27,974 bases of DNA. It comes from Propionibacteriaceae bacterium UBA7704 (GTDB lineage: Bacteria > Actinomycetota > Actinomycetes > Propionibacteriales > Propionibacteriaceae). Location of the stretch: contig DLGC01000019.1 in NCBI GenBank assembly GCA_002482525.1, forward strand, positions 1 through 27,974, given 5' to 3'. Made by a program: the position numbers and the translations under genes. The notes below the pieces were generated by a model that worked only from the letters and a program-made list of their open reading frames with translations, was not told where the DNA came from and did not search any database. This document shows, one piece after another, positions 14,483 through 22,921 of the stretch; within the stretch, counting starts at the first letter, position 1; each line of letters starts with the position of its first letter.

Positions 14483-16324
14483 ATGTGTGGAATTATCGGG
14501 TATGTCGGTCCTCGGGTTGCTCGCACCGTAGTCGTGGAGGGACTGCGGCGTATGGAATATCGCGGCTACGACTCGGCGGGAGTCGCGGTGCTGGACGGCA
14601 CCATTCAGGTGCGCAAGAAGGCTGGCAAGATTGCGAATCTGGACGCGTTGTTGGCGCAGTCTCCGTTACCCGATACCGGAACCGCAATCGGACACACCCG
14701 GTGGGCGACCCACGGTGGACCTACCGATAGCAACGCACATCCCCATGTGTCGTCCGACGGCCGCGTTGCCCTGATCCACAACGGGATCATTGAGAACTTC
14801 GCGGCGTTGCGCGCCGAACTGCAAGCTCAAGGAATCGAGTTCTCCTCCGAGACCGACACCGAGGTGGCCGCCCAGTTGCTGGGCGTCGAGTTGGCCAAGG
14901 GCGCCGACCTCGCCGACGGCATGCGGACGGTGTGTCGGCGGCTGGCAGGCGCGTTCACGCTGGTGGCGATCGATGCCCTCCAGCCCGGACGGCTGGTGGC
15001 CGCGCGGCGCAACTCGCCGCTGGTGGTGGGCGTTGGTGACGGCGAGAACTTCGTGGCCTCCGATGTGGCCGCTTTCATCGAGTTCACGCGGTCGGCGATC
15101 GAGCTGGGGCAGGATCAGCTGGTCGACGTGACCGCTGAGAGCATCACTGTCACCGACTTCTTCGGCGGACCGGCCGAGACGCATCCCTTCGAGGTCACGT
15201 GGGACACCTCTGCTGCCGAGAAGGGCGGCTACGACTGGTTCATGCGCAAGGAGATCTACGAACAGCCCAAGGCGGTGGCCGACACGCTGCTGGGCCGCTA
15301 CACCCCGGAGGGTGCGCTGACCCTCGATGAGTTGCGCATTCCGGAGGCTGAGTTGCGTTCGGTCGACAAGATCATCATCGTCGCCTGCGGCACCGCCTAC
15401 TACGCCGGCCTGGTCGCTAAGTACGCGATCGAGCACTGGACCCGGGTGCCTTGTGAGGTGGAGATCGCCAGCGAATTCCGCTACCGGGATCCGATCATCA
15501 GCCCAACCACCCTGGTTGTCACGATCAGTCAGTCGGGTGAGACGGCGGACACCCTGATGGCGATCCGGCACGCCCGTGAGCAGAAGGCGAAAGTGATCGC
15601 CATCTGCAACACCAACGGCGCCACCATCCCGCGCGAATCCGATGCCGTGATCTATACCCATGCCGGTCCCGAGATCGGCGTCGCCTCCACCAAGGGCTTC
15701 CTCACGCAGGTGGCGGCCTGCTACCTGCTGGGGCTGTATCTGGCTCAGGTGCGCGGCGCCATGTTCGACGACGAGATCCACAACGTCATGAATGAGCTGG
15801 CGGCGACGCCGCCGCTGATCCAGGAAGTGCTGGATCGGATCGGTCAGATTCGCGAGGTGGCGGCCCGGTTCGTCGACACTCGTTCGGTGCTCTTCCTGGG
15901 ACGCCACGTCGGGTACCCGGTGGCACTGGAGGGGGCGCTCAAGCTGAAGGAGCTGGCCTATCTGCACGCCGAGGGATTCCCGGCCGGCGAGCTCAAGCAC
16001 GGGCCGATCGCGTTGGTGGAGGATCAGCTTCCGATCTTCGTGGTGGTGCCGCCGCAGGGTCGCGACCAGCTTCACGACAAGGTGGTCTCCAACATCCAGG
16101 AGGTTCGGGCACGGGGCGCATTGACGATCGTGCTGGCCGAGGAGGGCGATGTCGAGGTGGAGCCCTATGCCGACATCCTTTTCTCGCTGCCCAAGGTGTC
16201 AACGCTGCTGCAGCCGTTGGTCGCCACGGTGCCACTGCAGATGTTCGCCTGTGAATTGGCGACGTTGAAGGGCTTCGACGTCGATCAACCCCGTAATCTG
16301 GCCAAGAGCGTCACGGTGGAGTGA
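14483..16324 (+). CDS. glmS: Glutamine--fructose-6-phosphate aminotransferase (isomerizing)
   Basis: A 613-residue GlmS that makes glucosamine-6-phosphate from fructose-6-phosphate and glutamine, the first committed step to UDP-GlcNAc. The start is fixed by chemistry: Met removal must expose the nucleophile Cys of MCGIIGYVG, so the ATG at 14483 is used rather than the GTG nine bases upstream. The class II amidotransferase domain (to about residue 225) shows HTRWATHG and HNGIIEN. Two SIS isomerase domains follow, with CGTAYYAG, ISQSGETADT, STKGFLTQ and AEGFPAGELKHGPIAL. The C-terminus ends NLAKSVTVE, as required for closing the active site. No SD is present; the message is probably leaderless. 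It heads the glmS-acpS-nnr operon. Confidence 0.97.
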   Translation: MCGIIGYVGPRVARTVVVEGLRRMEYRGYDSAGVAVLDGTIQVRKKAGKIANLDALLAQSPLPDTGTAIGHTRWATHGGPTDSNAHPHVSSDGRVALIHNGIIENFAALRAELQAQGIEFSSETDTEVAAQLLGVELAKGADLADGMRTVCRRLAGAFTLVAIDALQPGRLVAARRNSPLVVGVGDGENFVASDVAAFIEFTRSAIELGQDQLVDVTAESITVTDFFGGPAETHPFEVTWDTSAAEKGGYDWFMRKEIYEQPKAVADTLLGRYTPEGALTLDELRIPEAELRSVDKIIIVACGTAYYAGLVAKYAIEHWTRVPCEVEIASEFRYRDPIISPTTLVVTISQSGETADTLMAIRHAREQKAKVIAICNTNGATIPRESDAVIYTHAGPEIGVASTKGFLTQVAACYLLGLYLAQVRGAMFDDEIHNVMNELAATPPLIQEVLDRIGQIREVAARFVDTRSVLFLGRHVGYPVALEGALKLKELAYLHAEGFPAGELKHGPIALVEDQLPIFVVVPPQGRDQLHDKVVSNIQEVRARGALTIVLAEEGDVEVEPYADILFSLPKVSTLLQPLVATVPLQMFACELATLKGFDVDQPRNLAKSVTVE

Positions 16325-16343
16325 TTCACAGCGGAGTGTTGAC

Positions 16344-16691
16344 ATGATCGTAGGCATTGGGTTGGACATCACCGAGGTCTTCCGGTTCTCGCGGGCGACC
16401 GAACGCAGCGGTGTGCCGGAGCGTCTGTTCACCGAGGCCGAGCGGGACGCGCCGACGGAGCGACTAGCCGGCCGGTTCGCCGCCAAGGAGGCATTGGCGA
16501 AGGCCGTGGGAGCGCCGCGTGGACTGGTATGGACCGACGTCGAGGTACTGTCCGAGGAGTCCGGACAGCCCTACTTCGTCTTCCACGGCACCGTGGCTGA
16601 GCGGCTGGCTGAGCTCGGGGTTGTGAACGTGTTCCTGTCGATCACCCACGATGCCGGCGTCGCGGCGGCGATGGTGGTCTGCGAGTCGTGA
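16344..16691 (+). CDS. acpS: Holo-[acyl-carrier-protein] synthase
   Basis: A 115-residue AcpS-type phosphopantetheinyl transferase that moves phosphopantetheine from CoA to a Ser of acyl carrier protein for fatty acid synthesis. The two metal-binding acidic residues are seen as D8 in GIGLDITEV and E49 in RFAAKEALAKA, and the C-terminal FLSITHDAGVAAAMVV strand is typical. Length is usual for the family. ATG at 16344 is preceded by GGAG seven bases upstream, 19 bases after glmS. Its TGA overlaps the GTG of nnr (GTGA), so the two are translationally coupled. Confidence 0.95.
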   Translation: MIVGIGLDITEVFRFSRATERSGVPERLFTEAERDAPTERLAGRFAAKEALAKAVGAPRGLVWTDVEVLSEESGQPYFVFHGTVAERLAELGVVNVFLSITHDAGVAAAMVVCES

Positions 16692-18115
16692 TTCTCGGCT
16701 ACCGCGTCGCGCAGGTCCGAGCCGCCGAGGAGCGGGCCTTCGCCGAGGTGGGAGCAGACACCTTGATGCAGCGGGCCGCTGCCGGACTGGCCACCGCAGT
16801 GCTGCGTCGGCTGCCGCTGTGGACCCGAACCAGTGCCGTCTATGGCGCTCGGGTGCTGCTGGTTCTCGGGTCGGGGAACAACGGTGGGGACGCGCTCTAC
16901 GCCGGTGTGCGGCTGGCCCACCGGGGTGTGTCCGTGTCGGCCTGGCGAGTGGGATCCGCGGTTCATGAGAAAGGCTGGGCTGCTTTTCTGGCTGCGGGTG
17001 GACGGGAAGTGGACCGTGTCGCGGCCCAGGATCAGTTGAGCCGCCTGGACGCGGTGATCGATGGTGTGGCCGGTATCGGGTCACGGCCGGGGCTGAGTCC
17101 AGAGGTAGCTGATTTCGCGGATCGGTGCGTCGCGCTGGGCGTGCCGGTGGTAGCGGTGGATCTGCCGTCCGGACTGGCGCCGGAGCCGCCCTTCGTCGAT
17201 GCCCCGCATTTCAGGGCCGCGCTGACCGTGACCTTCGGTGGCCACAAGTTGTGTCAACTCATGGAGCCGGCGAAGACGGCCTGTGGGGAGGTTCAGTTGG
17301 TCGATATCGGGCTGCATTTCGACCAGCCTGCGCTGCGACAGTGGACCGCTTCGGACCTGGTGGAGCACTGGCCGGTTCCTGATGCCAACAGCGACAAGTA
17401 TTCCCGCGGTGTGGTGGGGCTGAACACGGGCTCGACCGACTACCCGGGAGCGGCCGTCCTGGGCGCGGCCGGTGCCACTCACGCCGGTGCCGGCATGGTT
17501 CGCTATCTGGGGCCTGCCGACGTCGCCCGGGCTGTGGTCGCCCACCTTCCGAACGTCGTTTCGGCCCCCGGTCGGGTGCAGGCGTTGGTGCTCGGCTCCG
17601 GCTGGGGTAACCGAGGCCCGGCCACAGCAGTCGCCGAGGCTGTGGCATCGGGCATGCCCCTGGTGATCGACGCCGACGGGTTGAGGCATCTCCCCGATCA
17701 GGGCCATGGCGACGTGCTGCTGACTCCGCATGCCGGTGAGCTGGCCTTCCTCCTGGGGGAGGAACGGGCCGCGGTGGTCGCAGATCCGCTGACGGCGGTG
17801 TGTCGCGCCTCCGAACGGACCGGATGCACCGTGTTGATGAAGGGGGCCACCCAATACCTGGCGACCCCGGACGATACCGTCGTCGAGTGCGCCCTGCCCG
17901 GGCCTGCGTGGACGGCGCAGGCAGGATCGGGGGATGTCCTGGCCGGGATCGCCGGGGCTCTGCTGGCAGCGGGACGAGACGCTCGGAGTGCCGGAGTCGC
18001 TGCGGCGAGCATGCAGGCGCTCGCTGCTTCGTCAACACCAGGCCCGGTGACGCCGCAGGAGCTTGCCGCAGTGCTGCCGCAGGCCATCGATGCGCTCCTG
18101 CGGGACCAGCCCTGA
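16688..18115 (+). CDS. nnr: Bifunctional NAD(P)H-hydrate repair enzyme (epimerase plus dehydratase)
   Basis: A 475-residue two-domain repair enzyme. The N-terminal epimerase half (about 1-220) has GNNGGDAL (63-70), the Asp of DAVIDGVAGIG (D125) and DLPSGL (158-163); it interconverts R- and S-NAD(P)HX. The C-terminal dehydratase half (about 235-475) is ribokinase-like, with KYSRGVVGLNTGS, DADG (328-331), TPHAGE (346-351), MKG (384-386) and the catalytic GSGDVLAG loop (413-420); it restores NAD(P)H at the expense of ADP or ATP. The GTG start overlaps the acpS stop by four bases. In many actinobacteria I recall alr following at this point; here a peptide transporter operon follows instead. Confidence 0.95.
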   Translation: MILGYRVAQVRAAEERAFAEVGADTLMQRAAAGLATAVLRRLPLWTRTSAVYGARVLLVLGSGNNGGDALYAGVRLAHRGVSVSAWRVGSAVHEKGWAAFLAAGGREVDRVAAQDQLSRLDAVIDGVAGIGSRPGLSPEVADFADRCVALGVPVVAVDLPSGLAPEPPFVDAPHFRAALTVTFGGHKLCQLMEPAKTACGEVQLVDIGLHFDQPALRQWTASDLVEHWPVPDANSDKYSRGVVGLNTGSTDYPGAAVLGAAGATHAGAGMVRYLGPADVARAVVAHLPNVVSAPGRVQALVLGSGWGNRGPATAVAEAVASGMPLVIDADGLRHLPDQGHGDVLLTPHAGELAFLLGEERAAVVADPLTAVCRASERTGCTVLMKGATQYLATPDDTVVECALPGPAWTAQAGSGDVLAGIAGALLAAGRDARSAGVAAASMQALAASSTPGPVTPQELAAVLPQAIDALLRDQP

Positions 18116-18118
18116 ACG

Positions 18119-18195
18119 TTTGTGTCACAAAAGCGTCAGTGACTGCACGAACGTGCAGAACTGGTCGCAGAAAATAACCATCACGTCACAATGTG
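18119..18195. promoter_or_regulatory. Cluster of palindromes upstream of the peptide transporter operon
   Basis: Four short inverted repeats lie within 77 bases of the only AT-richer gap in this half of the window: TTTGTG-T-CACAAA (18119-18131, perfect), GTCA-G-TGAC (18135-18143), CTGCACG-AA-CGTGCAG (18143-18158) and CACA-A-TGTG (18187-18195). The first and last share TGTG/CACA half-sites similar to CRP/GlxR-type operators but with one-base spacing instead of six. They probably mark regulator binding sites. The promoter itself is unclear; GATACT at 18238-18243 is the best -10 candidate and has a poor -35. Confidence 0.45.
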
Positions 18196-18252
18196 TGCCC
18201 AAACGCGGCCACGGTCTTCCGTCGCTGCATTTGGCGGGATACTAAGGCCTCA

Positions 18253-18293
18253 TGCCGCAAACTCCAGCGGCAGAAATGTTGCCCGACGTCGGG
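18253..18293 (+). promoter_or_regulatory. Two hairpins in the leader of the binding-protein gene
   Basis: TGCCGC (18253-18258) pairs with GCGGCA (18267-18272) over an 8-base loop, and CCCGACGTCGGG (18282-18293) is a perfect 12-base palindrome. Both lie between the probable promoter and the SD (GGAGG, 18311-18315). They might stabilise the 5' end of an abundant mRNA, or the palindrome might be another DNA operator. No known riboswitch is recognised. Confidence 0.35.
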
Positions 18294-18319
18294 TGACGTG
18301 CTCTCTATGAGGAGGTCAA

Positions 18320-19954
18320 ATGCGAGTTACCACTCGTGTCGTTGCCGTTGCCGCGTTGGCAGCTGCTGGCCTGATGGTCAGTTCATGTTCCGGTGGCACC
18401 CCCGCGGCTAGCGGTTCTGCCATCACCGTCCGCGGCTGTACGCCGGAAAACCCTTTGATCGGTACCTCAACCAATGAGGTCTGTGGTGGCAACGTCTTGG
18501 ACGCCATCACCGCCAAGCTGGTCCACTACAACGCCGATACCGCAGCCCCTGAGCTCGATATCGCGAAGTCGATCGAGACCACTGACGCAACCAACTTCAC
18601 CGTGACGTTGAACCAGGGCTACAAGTTCGCCGACGGCACCGAAGTGAAGGCCAAGAACTTCGTTGACGCCTGGAACTGGGGCGCCTACGGTCCGAACGGC
18701 CAGCTGAACTCCTACTTCTTCGAGCCCATCGCCGGCTACGCCGACCTGCAGTGCGGTATGACCGCCGCTGGCGAATCCGACTGCGAGAACCAGCCGCCGA
18801 AGGCTGAGACCATGAGCGGTCTGAAGGTTGTTGATGACTACACCTTCACCATCACCACCAGCTCGCCGACCTCGAACCTCGAGGTTCGTCTGGGCTACAC
18901 CGCGTTCATGCCGCAGCCTGACGCTTTCTTCGCTGACACCTCCGAGGGCAAGAAGGCTTTCGGCGATGCACCGATCGGCGCCGGCCCCTACAAGTTGACC
19001 TCGAAGACCGACACCGAGATGGTCCTGGAGAAGTTCGCTGACTACTCCGGCAAGAACACCGGCTCGGTGGACAAGATCACCTTCCGCATCTACAACGACA
19101 CCAACGCCGCCTACAACGACGTTGTGGCCAACAACCTTGATGTCACCGATGTGATCCCGTCCGACCAGTTGGTCGACGACGCCTGGAAGACCGACCTCGC
19201 GGACCGCAACGGTGTCCGCGACACCGGCATCATCCAGGTGCTGACCTTCTCCCCGAAGGACGACAACTTCAAGAACACCAAGATGCGCGACGCCATTTCG
19301 ATGGGCTTCGATCGCGCGTTGATCACCAAGCAGATCTTTGCTGGCGCCCGGACTCCGGCGACCGGCTGGGTCTCCCCGGTGGTGGACGGCTACAAGGCCG
19401 ACGCCTGTGGCGAGAACTGCACCTTCGATGCCGCCAAGGCCAAGCAGCTCTACACCGAGGCCGGCGGCTACAAGGGCACCATGCCGGTCTACGTGAACGG
19501 TGATGGTGGCCACAAGCTGTGGGCTGACGCTTTCTGCAACCAGCTGCAGCAGAACCTGGGCATGAAGTGCTCGGTCGAGGTGACCCCGGACTTCAAGACC
19601 CTGCGCAAGGGCATCAACGCCCGTGAGTACAAGGGCCTCTACCGCGGTGGCTGGCAGATGGACTACCCGTCGATCGAGAACTTCTTGACCCCGATCTACG
19701 CCACGGGTGCTTCGTCCAATGACGGCGACTACTCCAACCCGAAGTTCGACGCTCTGCTGAAGCAGGCAGCGGCGGCGAAGACCAACGACGAGGCCAACAC
19801 GCTGTACCAGCAGGCCGAGGAGATTCTGGGTCAGGACATGCCGACGATTCCGCTGTGGTACCAGCAGAGCCAGTTCGGCTGGTCGACCAAGATCAAGTCC
19901 ATCAAGATGACGCCGTTCTCGACGTTCGACTTCGGTTCGGTCGTTCTGAACTAG
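18320..19954 (+). CDS. Peptide ABC transporter substrate-binding lipoprotein (family 5)
   Basis: A 544-residue extracytoplasmic solute-binding protein of the OppA/DppA family (SBP_bac_5). The signal peptide is MRVTTRVVAVAALAAAGLM, with the lipobox ending VSSC, so Cys23 should be lipidated and anchor it to the membrane. Internal cysteines come in close pairs (C40/C55, C145/C155, one pair in ADACGENCTF and one in AFCNQ...GMKCSVEV), which suggests up to four disulfides in the exported protein. TFSPKDDNFKNTKMRDAISMGFDR-like text and the C-terminal MPTIPLWYQQ are typical of the family. The ATG follows a full GGAGG SD. Codon use looks highly biased (uniform GCC/AAG/ACC), fitting high expression. 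The substrate is inferred to be oligo- or dipeptides; other compounds cannot be excluded. Confidence 0.93.
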   Translation: MRVTTRVVAVAALAAAGLMVSSCSGGTPAASGSAITVRGCTPENPLIGTSTNEVCGGNVLDAITAKLVHYNADTAAPELDIAKSIETTDATNFTVTLNQGYKFADGTEVKAKNFVDAWNWGAYGPNGQLNSYFFEPIAGYADLQCGMTAAGESDCENQPPKAETMSGLKVVDDYTFTITTSSPTSNLEVRLGYTAFMPQPDAFFADTSEGKKAFGDAPIGAGPYKLTSKTDTEMVLEKFADYSGKNTGSVDKITFRIYNDTNAAYNDVVANNLDVTDVIPSDQLVDDAWKTDLADRNGVRDTGIIQVLTFSPKDDNFKNTKMRDAISMGFDRALITKQIFAGARTPATGWVSPVVDGYKADACGENCTFDAAKAKQLYTEAGGYKGTMPVYVNGDGGHKLWADAFCNQLQQNLGMKCSVEVTPDFKTLRKGINAREYKGLYRGGWQMDYPSIENFLTPIYATGASSNDGDYSNPKFDALLKQAAAAKTNDEANTLYQQAEEILGQDMPTIPLWYQQSQFGWSTKIKSIKMTPFSTFDFGSVVLN

Positions 19955-19970
19955 TCTGCACTCTGAGTGT

Positions 19971-20004
19971 GATCGGCCCGCCGGTTGCTGCCGGCGGGCC
20001 GATC
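19971..20004 (+). terminator. Strong intercistronic hairpin, probable attenuator or mRNA stabiliser
   Basis: A perfect 14-bp GC-rich stem (19971-19984 with 19991-20004, arms beginning GATCGGCCC) closes a TTGCTG loop, 16 bases after the binding-protein stop. The tail CGACTTGATTGC is not a clean T-run, so only partial termination is expected. Such hairpins after the first gene commonly keep binding protein in excess over permease, by attenuation or by blocking 3' exonucleases. Confidence 0.8.
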
Positions 20005-20032
20005 CGACTTGATTGCAGTCTTGGAGGTATTG

Positions 20033-20956
20033 ATGGGCAAGTTTATTGTCCGACGAATCTTGCAGATGATCCCAGTATTGCTGGGTGCGACATTTCTGAT
20101 CTTTGCGCTGGTGTTCCTGCTCCCTGGCGACCCGACGGTGGGTCGCTGTGGCGAGCGGCCATGTTCGCCGGCCTACGTTGCGGCTTTTCGAGCCGAGTAC
20201 AACCTCGACAAACCCTTCATCGTCCAGTACGCCTTGTATCTGGGCAAGCTGGTGCAGGGTGATCTGGGTACCAACTTCTACGGCAACTCCGTTCTTCACG
20301 AACTCGCGATCCGCTATCCGGTGACACTGAAGCTGGCGTTGATCGCGATTGCCTTCGAAATCGTGGTGGGTATCTCCGCCGGTGTCCTGGCCGGCATCCG
20401 CAAGGGCAAGTTCGTTGACAACCTGGTCACCGTCAGCACCCTGCTGCTGATCTCGATCCCCGTATTCGTCCTTGGTGGCCTGGCCCAGATGATCTTCGGC
20501 ATCAAGCTGGGATGGTTCCCGGTGACAGCGACCGAAGGCACGTGGTATCAACTCCTGCTTCCTGGCATGGTGCTCGGTGCCCTCTCGGTGGCGTACGCGG
20601 CACGACTCACTCGTACCAATCTGGTGGAGAACCTTCGAGCGGACTACGTGCGAACCGCCAAAGCGAAGGGTCTATCGCCCAAACGCGCCATCGGGATACA
20701 CGCCTTGCGCAACTCGTTGATCCCGGTCGTGACATATATCGGTGCCAGCTTCGGCGCGCTCATGGGCGGCGCGATCGTGACCGAGCGCATCTTCAATATC
20801 AACGGCATCGGCTACTTCATCTTCCGCAGCATCACCCAGCGCGATGGTGTCAGTGTGGTGGGTGCGGTGGTCGTTCTCGTCTTCGTCTACTTGGTGGTGA
20901 ACCTCTTGGTCGACATTCTCTACGGCGTCCTGGATCCGAGGATCAGCCATGACTGA
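20033..20956 (+). CDS. Peptide ABC transporter permease (DppB/OppB type)
   Basis: A 307-residue inner-membrane permease. The N-terminus (VRRILQMIPVLLGATFLIFALVFLLPGD) is the typical DppB/OppB first helix, followed by an external segment and about five more helices. The cytoplasmic coupling EAA-type loop reads RTNLVENLRADYVRTAKAKG, then HALRNSLIPVVTYIGASFG. The start is ATG at 20033, five bases after GGAGGT; upstream in-frame codons lie inside the intercistronic hairpin and are rejected. It pairs with the next permease, whose start lies 8 bases inside its 3' end. Confidence 0.94.
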   Translation: MGKFIVRRILQMIPVLLGATFLIFALVFLLPGDPTVGRCGERPCSPAYVAAFRAEYNLDKPFIVQYALYLGKLVQGDLGTNFYGNSVLHELAIRYPVTLKLALIAIAFEIVVGISAGVLAGIRKGKFVDNLVTVSTLLLISIPVFVLGGLAQMIFGIKLGWFPVTATEGTWYQLLLPGMVLGALSVAYAARLTRTNLVENLRADYVRTAKAKGLSPKRAIGIHALRNSLIPVVTYIGASFGALMGGAIVTERIFNINGIGYFIFRSITQRDGVSVVGAVVVLVFVYLVVNLLVDILYGVLDPRISHD

Positions 20957-21920
20957 CACCTACGGCTCGAACTCGCAACCCCTGCTGCCTGAGGGCGCTA
21001 TCGACGGCATTGTGCGGCAGCCACCCCTCGACGAACAGAGTGCTGCGCCCGCGCGGTCGCTGGGCGCCGACGCCTGGGAGGCGATGCGCCGCAGTCCGCT
21101 GTTCTGGATCTCCGCCGCACTGATCGTGATCTTCGTGCTGATGGCCGCTTTCCCTGGCCTGTTCACGAACAAGGACCCGTACGACTGTCCGCTCGAGTTG
21201 GCTCGCGACGCCCCCAGCGCTGACGCCTGGTTCGGCAGAGACCTGCTTGGCTGTGATGTCTACGCCCGAACCATCTACGGTGCTCGGGCGTCCATCCTGG
21301 TCGGCGTGCTGACCGCCTTCGTCACCGCCGTGATCGGCGTGGGCATCGGAACCACCGGTGGCTACGTGGGCGGATGGTTGGACACCCTGCTTTCGCGGAC
21401 CGCTGATGTCTTCTTCGCGATTCCGCTGCTGCTGGGCGGCATCCTGATCATGTTCACCTTCCCCAGCGACTACGACACCCCCTACATGGTGGTGATCGGC
21501 AAAGTCGTGTTCGCGCTGGCGATCTTGGGATGGCCGAATATCTTCCGGTTGATGCGCTCCAGCGTGATGCAGGTCAACCCGTTGGAATACGTCCAGGCGG
21601 CGCGCGCCTTGGGCGGAAGCCCGTGGCGTGTGGTGACCTCCCATGTCGTACCGAACTCGATGGTTCCGGTGATCGTGGTCTCGACCATCGACCTCGGTGC
21701 CTACATCGCTGCCGAAGCGACCCTCTCCTTCCTGGGGATCGGGCTGCGGCCACCGGCGATTTCGTGGGGCCAGGCGATCTCTGAGGCCTCTGGTCTGGGC
21801 TATATCCGGGCAGCCCCGCACATGCTGATCTTCCCGTCAGTCTTCCTGTCGCTGACCGTGCTCGCCTTCATCATGATGGGCGAAGTGGTTCGTGACGCCA
21901 TGGATCCGAAGTTGAGGTGA
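20949..21920 (+). CDS. Peptide ABC transporter permease (DppC/OppC type)
   Basis: A 323-residue second permease with a roughly 45-residue hydrophilic N-terminus, the OppC_N segment SPLFWISAALIVIFVLMAAFPGLF, and five further hydrophobic stretches. The external loop DPYDCPLELARD...GRDLLGCDVYARTIYGAR is the recognisable DppC/OppC signature, and two cysteines there may pair. The ATPase-coupling loop is PLEYVQAARALGGSPWRVVTSHVVPN. The ATG at 20949 overlaps the previous gene by 8 bases. Confidence 0.94.
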   Translation: MTDTYGSNSQPLLPEGAIDGIVRQPPLDEQSAAPARSLGADAWEAMRRSPLFWISAALIVIFVLMAAFPGLFTNKDPYDCPLELARDAPSADAWFGRDLLGCDVYARTIYGARASILVGVLTAFVTAVIGVGIGTTGGYVGGWLDTLLSRTADVFFAIPLLLGGILIMFTFPSDYDTPYMVVIGKVVFALAILGWPNIFRLMRSSVMQVNPLEYVQAARALGGSPWRVVTSHVVPNSMVPVIVVSTIDLGAYIAAEATLSFLGIGLRPPAISWGQAISEASGLGYIRAAPHMLIFPSVFLSLTVLAFIMMGEVVRDAMDPKLR

Positions 21921-21925
21921 CGACG

Positions 21926-22921
21926 GTGAATACCAACGAAAAGCTCCTCGAGGTCAATGACCTGCGCGTGGAGTTCCGGATGCGTGATGGCGTGGCGCAC
22001 GCGATCAACGGCGTTTCCTTCGAGTTGTACGCCCGCGAAACGCTGGCAATCCTGGGCGAATCCGGTTCGGGAAAGTCTGTGACCGCGCAAGCCATCATGG
22101 GCATCCTGGACAGCCCGCCGGGTTTCGTCACCGGCGGTGAAGTGAAGTTCCGTGGCACCGATCTGCTCGCACTGCCGGAGAATGAGCGCCGGAAGGTGCG
22201 CGGGCCCGGAATCTCGATGATCTTCCAGGACGCGCTGAGCTCACTGAATCCGGTCTTCCCTGTCGGCTGGCAGATCGCCGAGATGTTCCGCCAGCACCGG
22301 GGCATGAACCGCACCGATGCCGAGGCCAAGGCCATCGGGCTGATGGAACGGGTGCACATTCCGGCTGCCAGAGAACGAGTGCGTGCCTATCCCCATCAGT
22401 TCTCCGGCGGCATGCGCCAGCGCATCATGATCGCCATGGCGATCGCGCTCGACCCGGTGGTCCTGATCGCCGATGAACCGACCACTGCCTTGGACGTGAC
22501 GGTGCAGGCCCAGATCATGGGTCTGCTGAAGGAGTTGCAGGACGAAGCCGGAATGGGCTTGATCCTGATCACCCACGATCTGGGTGTGGTGGCTGACGTC
22601 GCCGACCGCATCGCCGTGATGTACGCCGGACGCTTGGTTGAGACCGCTGGGGTGGTGGACCTGTATGCCCGACCGGCGCATCCGTACACCAAGGGCCTGT
22701 TGGAGTCGATCCCGCGCTTGGACCTGAAGGGCCAGACGCTGAATGCCATCGGCGGTCTGCCGCCGAACCTGTTGGCGATGCCGGCCGGTTGCCCCTTCCA
22801 TCCGCGCTGTCGCTACGCCGTGGACATCTGCCGGGAGGGCGAACCGCCACCACTGGAAGAGGTGGTCGCCGGCCGTGCTGCAGCGTGCCATCGTGTGAAG
22901 GAGGTGTACGGCGATGAATGA
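21926..22921 (+). CDS. Peptide ABC transporter ATP-binding protein (DppD/OppD type)
   Basis: A 331-residue ABC ATPase that powers the importer from the cytoplasmic side. Walker A is GESGSGKS (44-51), the signature is FSGGMRQR (159-166), Walker B is VLIADEP (179-185), and the switch His is in ITHDLGVVADVADRIAVMYAGR. The C-terminal oligopeptide extension has CPFHPRCRYAVDIC, whose cysteines in some family members bind an Fe-S cluster. The start is GTG at 21926 because GAGGTGA, an excellent SD, ends five bases before it. A GTG at 21917 overlapping the previous stop as GTGA is in frame but has no SD. Confidence 0.94.
   Translation: MNTNEKLLEVNDLRVEFRMRDGVAHAINGVSFELYARETLAILGESGSGKSVTAQAIMGILDSPPGFVTGGEVKFRGTDLLALPENERRKVRGPGISMIFQDALSSLNPVFPVGWQIAEMFRQHRGMNRTDAEAKAIGLMERVHIPAARERVRAYPHQFSGGMRQRIMIAMAIALDPVVLIADEPTTALDVTVQAQIMGLLKELQDEAGMGLILITHDLGVVADVADRIAVMYAGRLVETAGVVDLYARPAHPYTKGLLESIPRLDLKGQTLNAIGGLPPNLLAMPAGCPFHPRCRYAVDICREGEPPPLEEVVAGRAAACHRVKEVYGDE

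Noticed and set aside
14666..16075. A 469-codon minus-strand frame opposite glmS
   Set aside because: It is antisense to a fully conserved enzyme, with no domain and biased His/Arg/Gln-rich composition; treated as a shadow.
18467..20551. A 694-codon open frame on the minus strand opposite the binding protein and permease genes
   Set aside because: It is a shadow frame created by GC-rich third positions. Its product is low-complexity Gly/Val/His/Asp-rich, has no recognisable domain, and lies opposite well-supported genes.
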